A stretch of 64,000 bases of DNA from Ganoderma boninense (GCA_002900995.3 PJEW03000013.1:72519-136518), one strand, 5' to 3'; shown: positions 22,901 through 34,500, counted from the stretch's first letter. Notes: generated from the letters alone by a model not told the origin. Made by a program: numbers and translations.

Positions 22901-24574
22901 TTAACCAAACGTTCCTCTACCGAGACCGGGCGAGCGTCTTCCAGATGGATTATAATTGACATAAATCACGTCATCATCCGAGTCACCCCTCGGGTCGGTC
23001 CCAAGAGGCGGATGATGAGAGCTGGAAGCGGTAGTTGGCTGTTCCGGCACCGGCGGAGCCGGTGCGTCTAGGTCTCGTTCTTCGAGAACAGCCTCGTCCA
23101 ACTTGGAGAATACTTCCTTTTTCCAAAGGCTTGTAAAATCAAACATGTTTCGTGTGCGTTTCCGCGACACGATCAGTCTTTTATCGGTAAGTCCTATGAG
23201 ACGCACGTCGGGAATATACTCTTCCCCCGAAGGCCACACCTTCACCAGCGTTTTAAACTGATGGAGGGTGTCCCCCAGGCTGCCGATGTTCGACAGCGCC
23301 GGGCGCGGCCACTTCTGAAGCGTGCTGGGCTTCATATCGTGGCCAGCATCAGCAACTGCATGCCAATCCTTCCAGTAACCGAGGATAATATCTCCTAATT
23401 CTTTAGCATTAAACCAATTCCAGGCCGTATTGAACTCGGATTTGAGGACCAAGACGTTTCCATCTTCCTCAGCGTTTTTCTCACTCAAACGCTTTTCCCA
23501 TCGTTCGGTAAGGTATCTCCTCACCCAGTTCGAAATAAGGTCTTGTGGGTAGCCCCGCTTGACGTACAGACATACCAAGTCATGCACGGACTCCAAGTAG
23601 ACGGAATAAGTGCTACTGAGCGTCGCTAACCGTGACATCTCACCGGTAAAAGTACCGCGTTTAACATCCAGGGGATGGTGTGATATCCAAGGAATTCGTT
23701 CTAAATGGTTCTTTCCTTTGCGATACGGTCGCCATTCTAACTTCGTTCCGCGCTCGTTGAAGTAGAAGGTTGCGTCTAAAAAGTTACACCGCAATGGAGA
23801 AGAGTCCCATAAGATTTGACAGCCATCGAATCTAATTTTTGAATCTATATAGCGTTCGGCTTCGTCACTACTCTTAGCACGAACTATACTGAAGCAATCA
23901 TCAATGTAACGACCGTAGAACGCAACTCGTTCATCGGTCATTATACCAGCCTTCGCTTCGAAATGGCAGCCGTAAAGGTTTGCCAGATCTGGAGAGTCCG
24001 CGACGCCCATAGCTAGGCCTCGCTTTTGAAGGTATAAATTACCCTGGTATTTAGTTATCAAATCTGTATTACCAACTTCTAGACAACGTCGGAAGACCTC
24101 GGCCCTTCTGCGCAGGTCGGGACCTTTGCAGCCGGGGCCGTGCTCCTCTTCCGTCGTATTAAACACTAAAGGATCGAACGTGAAGTCTAGCCATGCCTGG
24201 TATACGATATCCAGGCACTTTTTCAGTGGAACGTTCGGGTAAAATGCGACGACGTCGCCGGTGACTAAGTACCACCGTTCGCCGACGTTAAGTCTAGGAA
24301 GTTGTAGCTTACTTAATTTTGACACCAAGTCTTTGGATCCGTGAATGACGGTTGGCGCCGCTTGAATAAGAGGTTTAAGTTGCTTTGACACGAATTTAGC
24401 AGCGGGCCCAAATACGACGGAGTGGCACGGGATTATCGGCCGAAATCCTGCGGGATTCTTATGAATTTTAGGAATTAATAGGGTGTAAAGTAGGGGGGGA
24501 TTAGGGTTAGAGTGAGGTTCAGGTGAGATTTTCGGAGATTGTTGCGACATAGCGGGCGTACCGCTATGTCGCAA
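22901..24574 (-). CDS. Penelope-like reverse transcriptase, Coprina type, 5'-truncated
   Basis: Reverse transcriptase of a Penelope-like element, 557 codons. Residues 35-48 read PKIHKNPAGFRPII, the family's first conserved block. Motif A is TGDVVAFYPNVP (catalytic Asp about 107), motif B QKRGLAMGVADSP (about 183-195), motif C YIDD (223-226), followed by the HHP segment near residue 300. No GIY-YIG endonuclease is visible after the polymerase, as in the telomere-associated Coprina group of basidiomycetes. The N-terminal domain normally preceding PKIHK is missing: the frame's first codons (MRHSG..AMSQ) are simply the hairpin repeat at 24544, which marks the truncation point. No internal stop is present. 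Downstream lie structured RNA and CCCTAA-type repeats. Confidence 0.85.
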   Translation of the reverse strand: MRHSGTPAMSQQSPKISPEPHSNPNPPLLYTLLIPKIHKNPAGFRPIIPCHSVVFGPAAKFVSKQLKPLIQAAPTVIHGSKDLVSKLSKLQLPRLNVGERWYLVTGDVVAFYPNVPLKKCLDIVYQAWLDFTFDPLVFNTTEEEHGPGCKGPDLRRRAEVFRRCLEVGNTDLITKYQGNLYLQKRGLAMGVADSPDLANLYGCHFEAKAGIMTDERVAFYGRYIDDCFSIVRAKSSDEAERYIDSKIRFDGCQILWDSSPLRCNFLDATFYFNERGTKLEWRPYRKGKNHLERIPWISHHPLDVKRGTFTGEMSRLATLSSTYSVYLESVHDLVCLYVKRGYPQDLISNWVRRYLTERWEKRLSEKNAEEDGNVLVLKSEFNTAWNWFNAKELGDIILGYWKDWHAVADAGHDMKPSTLQKWPRPALSNIGSLGDTLHQFKTLVKVWPSGEEYIPDVRLIGLTDKRLIVSRKRTRNMFDFTSLWKKEVFSKLDEAVLEERDLDAPAPPVPEQPTTASSSHHPPLGTDPRGDSDDDVIYVNYNPSGRRSPGLGRGTFG

Positions 24575-24643
24575 AAAGAGAGCAGGTTCGGGGATTATCG
24601 GGAATAGGAAAGTTGCGACATAGCGGAGTGACTGCTATGTCGC
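24543..24643. repeat. hairpin family 1, two copies (24544-24572, 24615-24643)
   Basis: Consensus GCGACATNGCGG, five variable bases, CCGCNATGTCGC. The first copy is perfect, loop GCGTA, and lies exactly at the 5' junction of the truncated reverse transcriptase. The second has one stem mismatch. These are the leftmost members of the family in the window. Confidence 0.9.
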
Positions 24644-25386
24644 AGATATGGGAGCAAGACTGCGTACCTGGAAAATTCGAATAAAGGTGTGATAGCAAAC
24701 ATGGCATTAGGCGTAGATGGTGACTGTGTATAAAGGAAACTTAGTGAAGATGATAAGATAAAAGTGATGTGAATGCAAGTGGGATATGGAGTGAAGACAG
24801 GCATAAAGGCGGGTCGAACTGGGTGATGTCGACAGCTTTTTAAATGAACTCATGAATTGTGTGTGAAAGCATTATTGAGACGGACATATGTAGCAAAGGG
24901 TCGAGATATCGAGAGAAGAAATGGAGCTATGTAAGACTTACTATGAATGAATTGAAATCTGAATGAGGGGATTAGGTAGGAGGAAGGAGTAGTGGCTAAA
25001 GAAGGATGGAATGAACGAAGCGGGTGGAGGGTACAAAGAAGGAAGGCAGGTGAAGAGGCGAAGTGTCGGAGTGATGTGAGGAGAGGTGAGAAGGAGAGAG
25101 AAAGGGAGCGCAGCAAACGTGAGAAAGAGAGAAGAAGAGAAGCGAGAGAATGATAGCCGGATGCAGGCATGGTGCCGATGAATAGAGTTGTTGAGAAGGA
25201 GGGGCAGAAGCGAGCGGGCTGATGTAAGTGGGAGAAAAGAGTGCGGTCGAGAAGGGGGATCTGAGTGTGCCAGCGAAGCGGGTAGGAAGTATATAGGAAT
25301 GAGGTGGGCGAGGGACATGAAGAGCAACGGCACACCTAGCTGACGCACTTTGTCTCCCCCCTGCTGCTACCTCCCATCTACCTGCC
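24644..25386. other. intergenic, strongly purine-rich on the plus strand
   Basis: From about 24,900 to 25,330 the plus strand is rich in A and G (many GAGA, GAAGG words). The same bias precedes the second paralogue (26,880-27,090). No gene is supported; open frames on the minus strand are Ser/Leu/Pro-rich products of the pyrimidine strand. Confidence 0.5.
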
Positions 25387-26059
25387 ATGAACCGTCTTGA
25401 CGAGCACATTGTGGACACGCTGGTTGAGACTGTGGCGTACACGATCGATCCGAACGGCCTAGCGGCGAACATGGAGATCGACAACGTGTTTAGGATGGGA
25501 AGAGGGGAGGGTGTTGAGGAAGAGGGGGTTATGGGAGGCGGGGAGGGGCCAGAGGATGAAGAGGGGTGGTGGATGTTTCGACGCTGGCGGACACGTTCCT
25601 GATGCATGTGCGTGCGCTGGACCACACCGCGCGAGTGGACTCGTCGTTCGAGGAGATGTACCGGTTTCTGGACGGGCGGCTGGACGACGACGATCTGCGA
25701 CTGTTTGCGCGGCAGTACTCCGAGACCACGCGGATTGCGCGTGTGCGAGGGGACCGTGAGGAGTTTTTTGCGATGCTGCACATGTACCTGCGGAAGTCGC
25801 GGCGGGTGGAGGAGGCGGAAGAGATGCACGTGCAGGATCCATCAAGGGCGACGCAGGCGGAGTGGTGGGCACGACGAGAGGAGAGGGAGGAAGCACGGAA
25901 GCGGTTGAGTACGTGGATCGAGTTGTTTGTGAACTCGTTAGAGGAATGTGAGTGAAGAGGTGGTGTGGGTGTTTATTGTTTGTAGGTGAGCTGACTATAT
26001 TTGTAGTGCGACATGTTGTTGATCACGGTGTATACTGGGATGGGCACATGCAGCCATGA
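25387..26059 (+). CDS. small paralogue family, member 1 (frameshifted)
   Basis: First of three related genes (see 27110 and 42914). Exon 1 from ATG 25387 (MNRLDEHIVDTLVETVAYTI) changes frame in a G-rich run near 25,563, after which the family domain follows (ARVDSSFEEMYRFLD, about 25,638-25,682). Donor GTGAGT at 25948, acceptor ending at 26006, short exon 2 to the stop at 26057-26059. Intron position and phase match members 2 and 3. The domain is mainly helical and charged, ending in a long helix rich in Arg and Glu. No known domain recognised. The frame change is one missing base in a G tract: either a pseudogene or an assembly error. Sequence identity to the other two is low (roughly a quarter), so the family is old. 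Confidence 0.6.
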
Positions 26060-26233
26060 GAGAGGTGGAGAGGGAGCAATGGGGTGCGGGGGACTGGGGC
26101 GAGAGTCATTGGACATGGAGGCCAGGTTGTTGAACGATGTAATTGTGTATTATGTTGAACGACAGTCCAAAAATCCTGGTAAATGTTCAGTTTCGACTGG
26201 GGGTACAACACAGGAGCAAGGGATAGAAAGCGT

Positions 26234-26419
26234 GCGATATAGCGGATGGACCGCCATGTCGCACGTAGTTGAGAAGAGGATTGACAGTGAGTCATTGGTT
26301 GATGTGAGTGCGACATAGCGGGCTGACCGCTATGTCGCGACGACAGGCACCCAAGGCCAGTCTCTGTTGTAATCGTTGGTTGATGTTAGTGCGACATAGC
26401 GGGCTGACCGCTATGTCGC
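26234..26419. repeat. hairpin family 1, three copies (26234-26262, 26310-26338, 26391-26419)
   Basis: The first copy is diverged (GCGATATAGCGG ... CCGCCATGTCGC). The second and third are perfect, share loop GCTGA and lie in an 81-nt direct duplication including flanks (TTGGTTGATGT before, CGCG after), showing local duplication of a hairpin together with its flank. Confidence 0.9.
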
Positions 26420-27109
26420 GCGGATGGGCACACACGGTCCAGTGGCTGTTGTACACACAACTACGATATAACATTAAAGATAAAGATGATGCATACAGTG
26501 TTCGGTCTTCAAAGGTGAAGCCTGACAGAGTCGGGTGGAAAAGCACGCACCTACTGTTGGTGGGATCACCAATCCAAGTAGATAGAAACAGGAATGAGGA
26601 GACATGCCTACAAAGGAAAAAACGAGAAGCACACACAAGAGCGGAGGGTGTTGGAAGAGAAGATTGCAAGATAAGCACCTGGAAGTCAAGCGGTAAGAAG
26701 GCACCACTGATAGCTGAGGGCTGGGAATACCGAGAGTGGTTATGGATGTGAGTTGTCCATAACAGGAATAGTGTGGTTGAGAATGATGGGAGTACGTGCG
26801 CGCATAATCATATCGAGCCCTGACAGCCGAACATTGAAGAGAGAGAGAGAGTACATGCAAAGCAATGTAAGACTACAATAGAATGTGAGAGAGCGGGTTG
26901 GTGAACAGGAGAATAGGATGTGGGATGAGGGAGGGAACGGGGATGAGGGAGGGAACGGGGAGGATGGTGGTTTGCGGATTGACAGACGGCGAATTAGAAG
27001 AAGAAGTGGAGAAGGGAGACGAAGCGAATAAAGAAAATTGCGACTGGAGCGAGAGGATGGAGAAAAGGGTGGGCAGAGCGAAAAGAGCAAGCACCTTCGC
27101 CCACCCACC
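26420..27109. other. intergenic, upstream of paralogue 2
   Basis: No gene supported. A 21-nt direct repeat (GGGATGAGGGAGGGAACGGG) occurs twice at about 26,922-26,962 in a purine-rich tract that runs up to the start of the next gene. Confidence 0.4.
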
Positions 27110-27883
27110 ATGGCTGCCATTACCTTCACTGCTGAGGAACTCCTTGCTTACACTGCTCTGTGCGACTTTGTGGACGACGTTACGCATGGCGGACATAGGG
27201 CGCCGACGAGCGGAGGAGTGTGGACGGAGCGCACGCCTGCGATCGAGGTGCTCTTCAGCACGGAGGGGACGGGGAGGGAGGATGGAGAGGGGGACGAGGG
27301 GGACGAGGGGGACGAAGTGATGGGAGTTGTGGAGGGTAGTCGGGAGGGGCAACGGCAGGCGATGGGAGGGTTCGAGATTGTGACGGAGTTCCGGAGGTTG
27401 CTGCGCGACCTGCCCGTGGGCACCATTGTTGATCCGCAGTTTGAAAACCTGCGGAACTACCTGGAAGCGCACGAGCTGTTGACGACGACGCAAGTGGTTG
27501 CGTGGACGCAAGAGTACCACGTCGAGACGCGCGGACAGGACTTGATCGTGTCGTCGAACCGGGCGATCGCGGCGATGCACAGAGTGGGGCGGTCGGCGAA
27601 GAAGATCCAAGAGCTGACGCAGCGGCACGCGGAGACGGGCAGCCGGAGTGTCGTTGCGGAACTGGACGACGAAGAAGAGGAGTTGGGGGACCGGCTCCTG
27701 AAGTACCAGAAGGAGCTGAAGGACCACATTGCGATTGCGGAGGAACGTGAGTATTGTTTCCCTTTAGAAGAAGTTGAACTGAATGTTTAAACCGCAGTGT
27801 TGGACCTGGTGAAAGCAGACGACCTGTGTTCCCAAAACATACTGCAGGGCACGACGGCGTCGCACGATTGGATCATGATGTGA
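27110..27883 (+). CDS. small paralogue family, member 2 (intact, 240 aa)
   Basis: ATG at 27110 in strong context (CCACCATGG). Exon 1 27110-27746, exon 2 27798-27883, phase-1 intron of 51 nt, 240 residues. The N-terminal helix (TFTAEELLAYTALCDFVDDV) is followed by a disordered Gly/Glu/Asp-rich linker (about residues 60-80) and a helical domain. Compared with member 3 (42914) the domain shares PGTIVD-like, EYHVETRGQ/EYQALTRGQ, VRSSN/VSSNRA and HAETG/HARTG positions. A conserved LLDL follows the intron. Unknown family, unknown function; size and helical domain suggest a small soluble adaptor or DNA-linked protein, but nothing in the sequence proves this. Hairpin copies lie on both sides. Confidence 0.8.
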
Positions 27884-28072
27884 ATGCAAGGGTGACATGG
27901 ACGGCGAGCTCAATAGACGTCACACCGTGGTGTAGCAGCGACCTGTGTTTTTTTGGTCGATAGCATTTTACGTGACCATCGTTCGCATGTACATACTGCG
28001 TTGCCCAACTTTCATGTGTACGTCAAATCTGTATCAAACGAGTATACAGATGGGGGAACAAGCATCACCATT

Positions 28073-28221
28073 GCGACATGGCGGGCCGGCCGCGATGTCG
28101 CAACGTCGTACGCTGCTCGTGATGCTGATTAGCCTGCGACATTGCGGGAATTCCGCTATGTCGCATTTATCTTCGGTGTTTGTAACAAGGATGCGACATA
28201 GCGGCGAGACCGCAATGTCGC
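28073..28221. repeat. hairpin family 1, three copies (28073-28101, 28136-28164, 28193-28221)
   Basis: Loops GCCGG, GAATT and CGAGA. All three differ from the perfect stem only at stem position 8 (G:G, T:T and A:A oppositions). The group lies between paralogue 2 and the large ParB-like gene. A lone diverged half-site (CCGCTACGTCGC) lies at 28422-28433, 84 nt before the next start codon. Confidence 0.9.
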
Positions 28222-28516
28222 GAAGCATGAACGCCCGAGTAACGACTTCGATTCCTGAGCGAGAAGTTCAAGAAGGTCGAGTGTGTCGGTAACTGTAAGC
28301 GCGTACACTGTTCACAGCTGCTATGCCATGGTCACGTGTATTGACCGGTGTCATTGTTGGGTGGCGGTGCAATCGGGATCGGGCACCACATGGATTACGT
28401 GAGGCTGGGCAAAGGGCATCGCCGCTACGTCGCGAACGTCTTCCACTACCCACGTCTTCCTCCCACCATCCAAACGCTAACTCTAACACCCAACACTTGC
28501 TCTCTGCTTTACACAC

Positions 28517-31500
28517 ATGCCTGCGACTGTCTCGAACCGCAAGCCCGAGGATGAGGGGTCCCCACGACCTCTGGAAGACGAGGAGGAGCATGCGCAAAAC
28601 ACGCAAAACGACGGGGCCGAGGAACGCTCCAAGGTGCGATCGCGATCCACTCTGGGACCGTGGTACTAACACTCTATTTTCGCCTGCACAGAAAACGAAA
28701 AAAATCTCTCAAAAGCGGCGCGCGGACTCGGGCGAAGAAGACGACGATGAGGAATCGTCGTCCGAATCTGAATCAGAGAAGTCGTCGGAGGCGGCGGCCA
28801 GGAGCGGAGAGGACGAAGACGATGATGCGGAGGGGTCGCCCGCACCGTCGCAGGGGGGGGCCCACTCCACCCAGGTGCGTACTTGTGGGTTTGTGCGCGG
28901 GGTGGGCAACTTTGATAGAGCATGCGCGCTGGCAGGGAGAGGAGTCCGACCTCGACGGCGAGGACGCGGCCTTGGAAAAGGCAGTCAGACGCGGAGCGGT
29001 AGGAGGGTCGCGCTCTGGGGAAGCAGAGGCGGACTTACTCATGTTTTTCTCCAAGGCTGCGCGCGAGAACAGGCGCGCTGTGGACGCGTTGGAGGACGAG
29101 ATTTTGGGCGCGCGCCAGACGCAAGCCACAGTACGTCGTATTCTGTGGGCTTGCGCGCATGGATCAGCTAACGAGGCTCAGCAGGAGTCCGACGGGGATG
29201 AATACGTCCCAGAGGACGCGCCGAAAGGGAAAGCGGGCAAGCGGCGTGCGGTATGTAGATCTGCACCGCTCAGATTGACTTTGGGAACTGACATTCGGTA
29301 GGCGGGGAAGAAGGCGAAGGTCGAGATCAAGGAAGAAGATCTCGACGCGACGATGGTCATATTGCCGACCAGGGCTCAAGACCGTCTCGACCGCGCGTTC
29401 CTCGGCTACGTGCGCATCAATGTCGTAACGCCGGAGCTGGGAGTGACCTCCAACTGGAAGGTCATTAACAAGCGGGAAATCGATCCGCAACACGAGAAGA
29501 TGCTCGTGCAAAGTTTCCGGGAGCGCAAGGAGGACTGGGAGCATCCGATGCACCTCACGTTGGACGGGAGCAAGATCGACCCGTCGTGCCTGTCGCGCTC
29601 GCCGTACCCGGTCAAGGACTTGAAGCCGCTGGTGTGGATCTGTCCGCCGACCGAGCGCGTGATGGATTGTTTGAGCGGCAATCACAGGCGCGGCGCGGCG
29701 ACGAAATACAGCGCGGAGTTGGCGAAGGAGCTTACGGAGACGCAGGCGAAGCTGCGTGCGCACCAGGCCCAACAAGCGTCTGGAGGGCAGAAGCAAATCA
29801 CCGCGGCCGGGGGCTTAACCGACGAGGTGGCGGAGGGGTTGCGCGAGAAGATCGCCGCCCTCGAGGAAGCGGCCGCGGACGCGCAGCTTTGGGTCGAGAA
29901 GGTGTACGACAGCCGTAAGTCCCGCGCCCCGCGTATCAAAACGAAGCTAACGACCGCTTAACCTGCAGGAATCATCGACGACGACATCGCGGGCAAGGCG
30001 CTGCTCGCGACGAATGAAGTCCGACCTGCGAAGGCCGCGGACTCGCAAGAGAAGGTGCAGATGCTGTCGTGGCGCATCGAGGAAACGATGCAGAAGTGGC
30101 GGCGCCAGCACCCTGGACTTCCTGTGCCGGTGGCGGGAACGGAATTGTACCGCAAGGAGATCATGCGCGGTGCGCTCAGTGCCCCGGAGCTCAAGGACGG
30201 GATCGGGAGTTTCCTGTTCACGGTCGAGGAGAATCTCGCCCTGATTCAAGATCTGTGGCAGTTCTCGTATTTCCAGGTTACTGGGCGCGTGCCGTTGTCG
30301 CGGCTGGAGGACGCGCTGGGGAAGGCAGGAAAGAAGGAGATGAGTAAGAAGTCGGGCTCCGCCATGGTGAGCGCGCCATTGAGACATCCGCTGACATTGC
30401 TGACCAGCTGGGCGATAGCTTTGGCGATGGCTTGTCCACACCTTGATGCGGGATCTGAGGATGGTCGCGACCACCGTCCCGTTCCCGGACCTGGAGGACC
30501 GGCTCGACACGAACGCGAGCCACATGCGGAACTACCTACTGGTCCTCAACGAGATCGACAAGCCGCTGGAAGTGACAGAGGCGATGTGGACCGACGCGGC
30601 GTTCGACTCCACGACGGATCGTCAAGACCGCACGGCGCTGAAGACCGTGCTGAGTGTGGGCCGCGCGAACGTGGAGAAGCGATACAACCACGACGAGAGC
30701 ACCTGGGTTACGCCGGAGAAAACTTGCAACGCGGTCTGGGACACGACACTGCTCTCCATCGTCAACCAAATCTACGACAAGTGTTTCCGCTTGAGCGACG
30801 CGTACCTCCACTTTGGCGACTGGGAGCACCCCAAGTGGAAGGAGGCGATGGACATGTATCGCTCCGACTGCTACCACCGGCTGCCCGCAGAATGGTCGTT
30901 GCGGCTCTCGCACATCAAGCCAGAGGAGGGAAACGCCCCTGCCCGGAGGGCCCTGCGGGACGCGAAGAGGAAGTACCAGTGGTTCAAGCAGCTCCAGTCA
31001 TCCGGCGGCCGCGTCCTCAACGTTCCTTTCCTGTGCGACGCGTTCATGGAGGACTTTAGCCATGCGCTGGCTGAAGCAGAAGCGGGGTTCAAACTGGTAC
31101 GTACGTTGACATGTCCTTGCTGCATGCGACATGGCGGTCCACCCGCTATGTCGCATCCAGAGCGTCTGTGCTTGCTGCATGCGACATGGCGGCCCAACCG
31201 CTATGTCGCATCCAGAGAGCGTCTGTCTTGTCGCATTGCGACATGGCGGTGCGACCGCTATGGCGCAACATTGCAGATCCCAGTTGCATCAGGTGCGACA
31301 TAGCGGATTTTCCGCTATGTCGCAACCGATTATCATAAGCGTCTTCGGGACAGAAGTTCTTAGGCGTCTCTAGGCGGCGACATAGCGGACTCTCCGCTAT
31401 GTCGCAAACTATCTGATACTATTACTGACATCACTCAACATATCAGATCACTCGCACCTTGGACCCCTTGGCCCAGATCGGCATCTTACGCTCTTCCGCG

Positions 31501-34500
31501 GGAGATACCGACAAGGACAACAAGGTCTATCCCGACTACCTGTCCTACGTTGCGCAATTCTTCTCGAACAAAGAGCGCTTCAAGAACACCAGTCCTGAGA
31601 TGGCGCGATCTATTGTAAGTCTTTCCTTGTATCCGTATACATATCGCACTTCCATAGCTTTTCATTATACAGCTCTGCCCCTGGCTCCTCTCCAATCTCA
31701 AATTGATCAAGAAATGCGGGATCGCCTATCAGCATTCGATGGTCAAGACCCCTCACGAGTCTTTCTTCGCCGTCTCCGTCCAGTCCCTCTCCCTCGAGTT
31801 CACCCGCCTTCATTCCAAGACCAAGGGCAAGGTCAAGACGTTCCTCCCTGCAAGCAAGTTCCCCAAGGCGTTCACTGGCACCCTCGACGGCGTCGATATC
31901 ACGGAGGACGACAGGAACGACATTATCAAGATTTACGAGATATTGGTCGAGAGTGCCCCCCGCGCCGACTCTTCCAACACTCCCCTCCTCAAATCCGCCG
32001 TTCGCGCCGCTATGCACGTAGCCTCGCAGGACATCCTCGGTCGGGGCCTCGATTGCCTCTCGCTCCAGGACGTCAAACGCTTTCCCTGTCTCGCCATCTT
32101 GTACCGCCATCTCCTTTCCTGGACCGATCCCGAAGGCGGCGTCAAGAAAGGTAAGTCCAACGGGTTCCTTGCATACGCCTACCTCCTCTTCCTCGGCTGG
32201 CGCGTCTACGGTGACACCATCGGTCGCATGTTCGAGCTCCGGCCCTACATGGAGCTGCGCAACAACCTCTTCCGGTTCCTCGGGCAACATTGCCAGCAGA
32301 CCTTAGACGACTTCTTGGGCGACCCCACCATTCGTCCGGCCGTCACCCAGTACGCCAACTGGGACCATAAGGTCACCGACCTCTTCGTCGACCTTCACGG
32401 CAAGCCGATCGTGTTCGACTCCGCGAAGGACAAAGCGGACGGCGGCGCACCCCGCATCCTGTTTGAGAACCCCACCGTCACCCCCTTCGACTCCACCGCC
32501 ATGATCAAGCACACGGCCAGCGCCAAGAAGATCATCGACAGCATGCTCAAATGCCCTCTCGCACACATCGACGACGAGGACCCTCGGTGCACGCCCGAAA
32601 TGGCTTTCCTTGCCCGCCAGGTCGCTTGCGTGAGTCATCTCCTTCTTCGTGTCCACTGCTTCACTGATCATTCCCGTAGACCTACATGCGCAACGCGTTG
32701 GAGGCCGAGTTCCTCCGCGCGTTCCCAGGGACTAACCGTCCGTACGTCCATCCCTCCGACAAGGACCTCGAGCCTTTCCTTCCGCGTATCCCGGTCGCGG
32801 GCCCCAGTCGCAAGCAGTCCTACGACACCTTGAAGCAATTCAAGGCGGACAATCCCTCGCAGTACCTTCAGTTCTGCAATGGACTCGTCGTCGAGGGCTA
32901 CGAGAAAGCCCCTCGAGGAGACGACGACGCCGGCCCTAGTCAAGGCGACAGCAGCCAGTCCTCGAGTGCTGTCGTTCGCAGGAGCACCCATCCATCCGGC
33001 ACCGTCTACCCTCAGGACGTCGACTGGGCAGCGACTTGGGCCACAGTCAACGCGAAGAAGCTCGATGCCACCAAACTCCCTGACCCCGTCGCCGCGGCAG
33101 AGAGCTACCGTCCTCCCGGTCTTCCGTCTTTGCGCATGCCAGCCCATCCCCCTTCCCCCCTCAGCAACAAACACCGCCGCAAACAGCACCAGGCCGCGGC
33201 TCAACGGGAGAGGTCGCGCGGAGACGCTACTCAGGAGAAGACTCCTTCGCAAAGCTCGCAGCCCCCCGCGCGTCCTCTCGCGCCAATGCAGTCGCACGTG
33301 CCAAAGGGCATGACTGTCGCCCCCCGCCCTGCGAACGCGTCGAAGGCCGCGGCACCTGTTGATAACAGCGCCATGGACATCGACAGCGATATGCCTCAGG
33401 CGCCGCTCCCTCCCATCGACGTTCCTCCGGCGCCGGTGCAACAGGCCGCCGTTCGACAAGTGCCGCCTGTAGAGGGGCAGGGGACGCCTTCCACCGCGCC
33501 TCCTGCAGGCGTCGATCCCCAATTCGTCCCAGACGCCTCCGCAGTGCGTGGTCCCCCTCCCAACATCCCCATGACCCCCCTGTCCCCAGGCAACGTTCTG
33601 GTCCCCTCCTCGTCGCAGGCCGAACCTCAAGACGATAACGCGATGGACACCGGCCCTGACCCCTCGGATGGCGCGCCCCCTTCATCCCTGCCTGACGTCG
33701 TCCCCTCCACCTACCCCATGGAGCCCACACAGCTTCCCCCCCGGTCTCCTCCCGTGCTCGTCGAGACCGTCTCCTGGGAACTCGCCGCGCCGACCGCAGA
33801 CGAGCTGGAGAAGTTCGACGTCCTCGTCATGTCAATGGATGTCACCAAGCTCAACAGCCTCGGTCAACGCGTCTACGACGAAATCGCGGCCGACGCGACG
33901 CTCTCGTACGCGTTGGACGAGCCGACATCCCAGTTGAGCAAGCGTCTTCAAACCTTCTGGGCCCTCATGCGCGATTACAACGACGGCATCATTCCGGACG
34001 AGGTCTTCGCGTATATTCGCGAGGATCATGCGGACATCTGGCAGGAAGTTAGCTGGGAGGCCTCGCTGGAGGCTTTGGTCGACATGAGCCACGCAGAGGT
34101 GTTCCAGAACACGGCCATCGATCGGTTCACACACCGTGCAATGGTGTCTCGTCGCCCTATCTATGAAAAGGGTAGAGAACCCGGTGCGTTTCATTCTCTT
34201 TCTATTATCATTCAGCCTGTCTAACACAACTGTAGTGAAAGAAGCGCAAGCCGGAGAAAAACGGCGGGAACGCTCTGGCTCGTTCATCGAGGACGCGCGA
34301 GCCTCTGGCGCGGTTAGTCCTCCCAAGAACAAGCAGCGGCGCGACGACCCGCTTGGCGAACCACCGGTCGTCAACGAGGACGCCCCTCCGCAGTCGCGCC
34401 GCGCGTCGTCTCGCTCAAGGTCCAGCCCCGCCCCCCCGGCCGACGACGTGCCAAGCAGTCCTGCCCGTCCTCGCACGCGCGCGGGATCTCTCGGAGGCTC

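Noticed and set aside
24996..25829. 277-codon minus-strand open frame as a gene
   Set aside because: Its Ser/Leu/Pro/His composition follows from the purine-rich plus strand, and it overlaps paralogue 1, which has a supported domain and intron.
32668..33630. 320-codon minus-strand frame as a gene
   Set aside because: It is antisense to the long exon 10 of the ParB-like gene, and its Arg/Gly-rich product is a codon-bias shadow.
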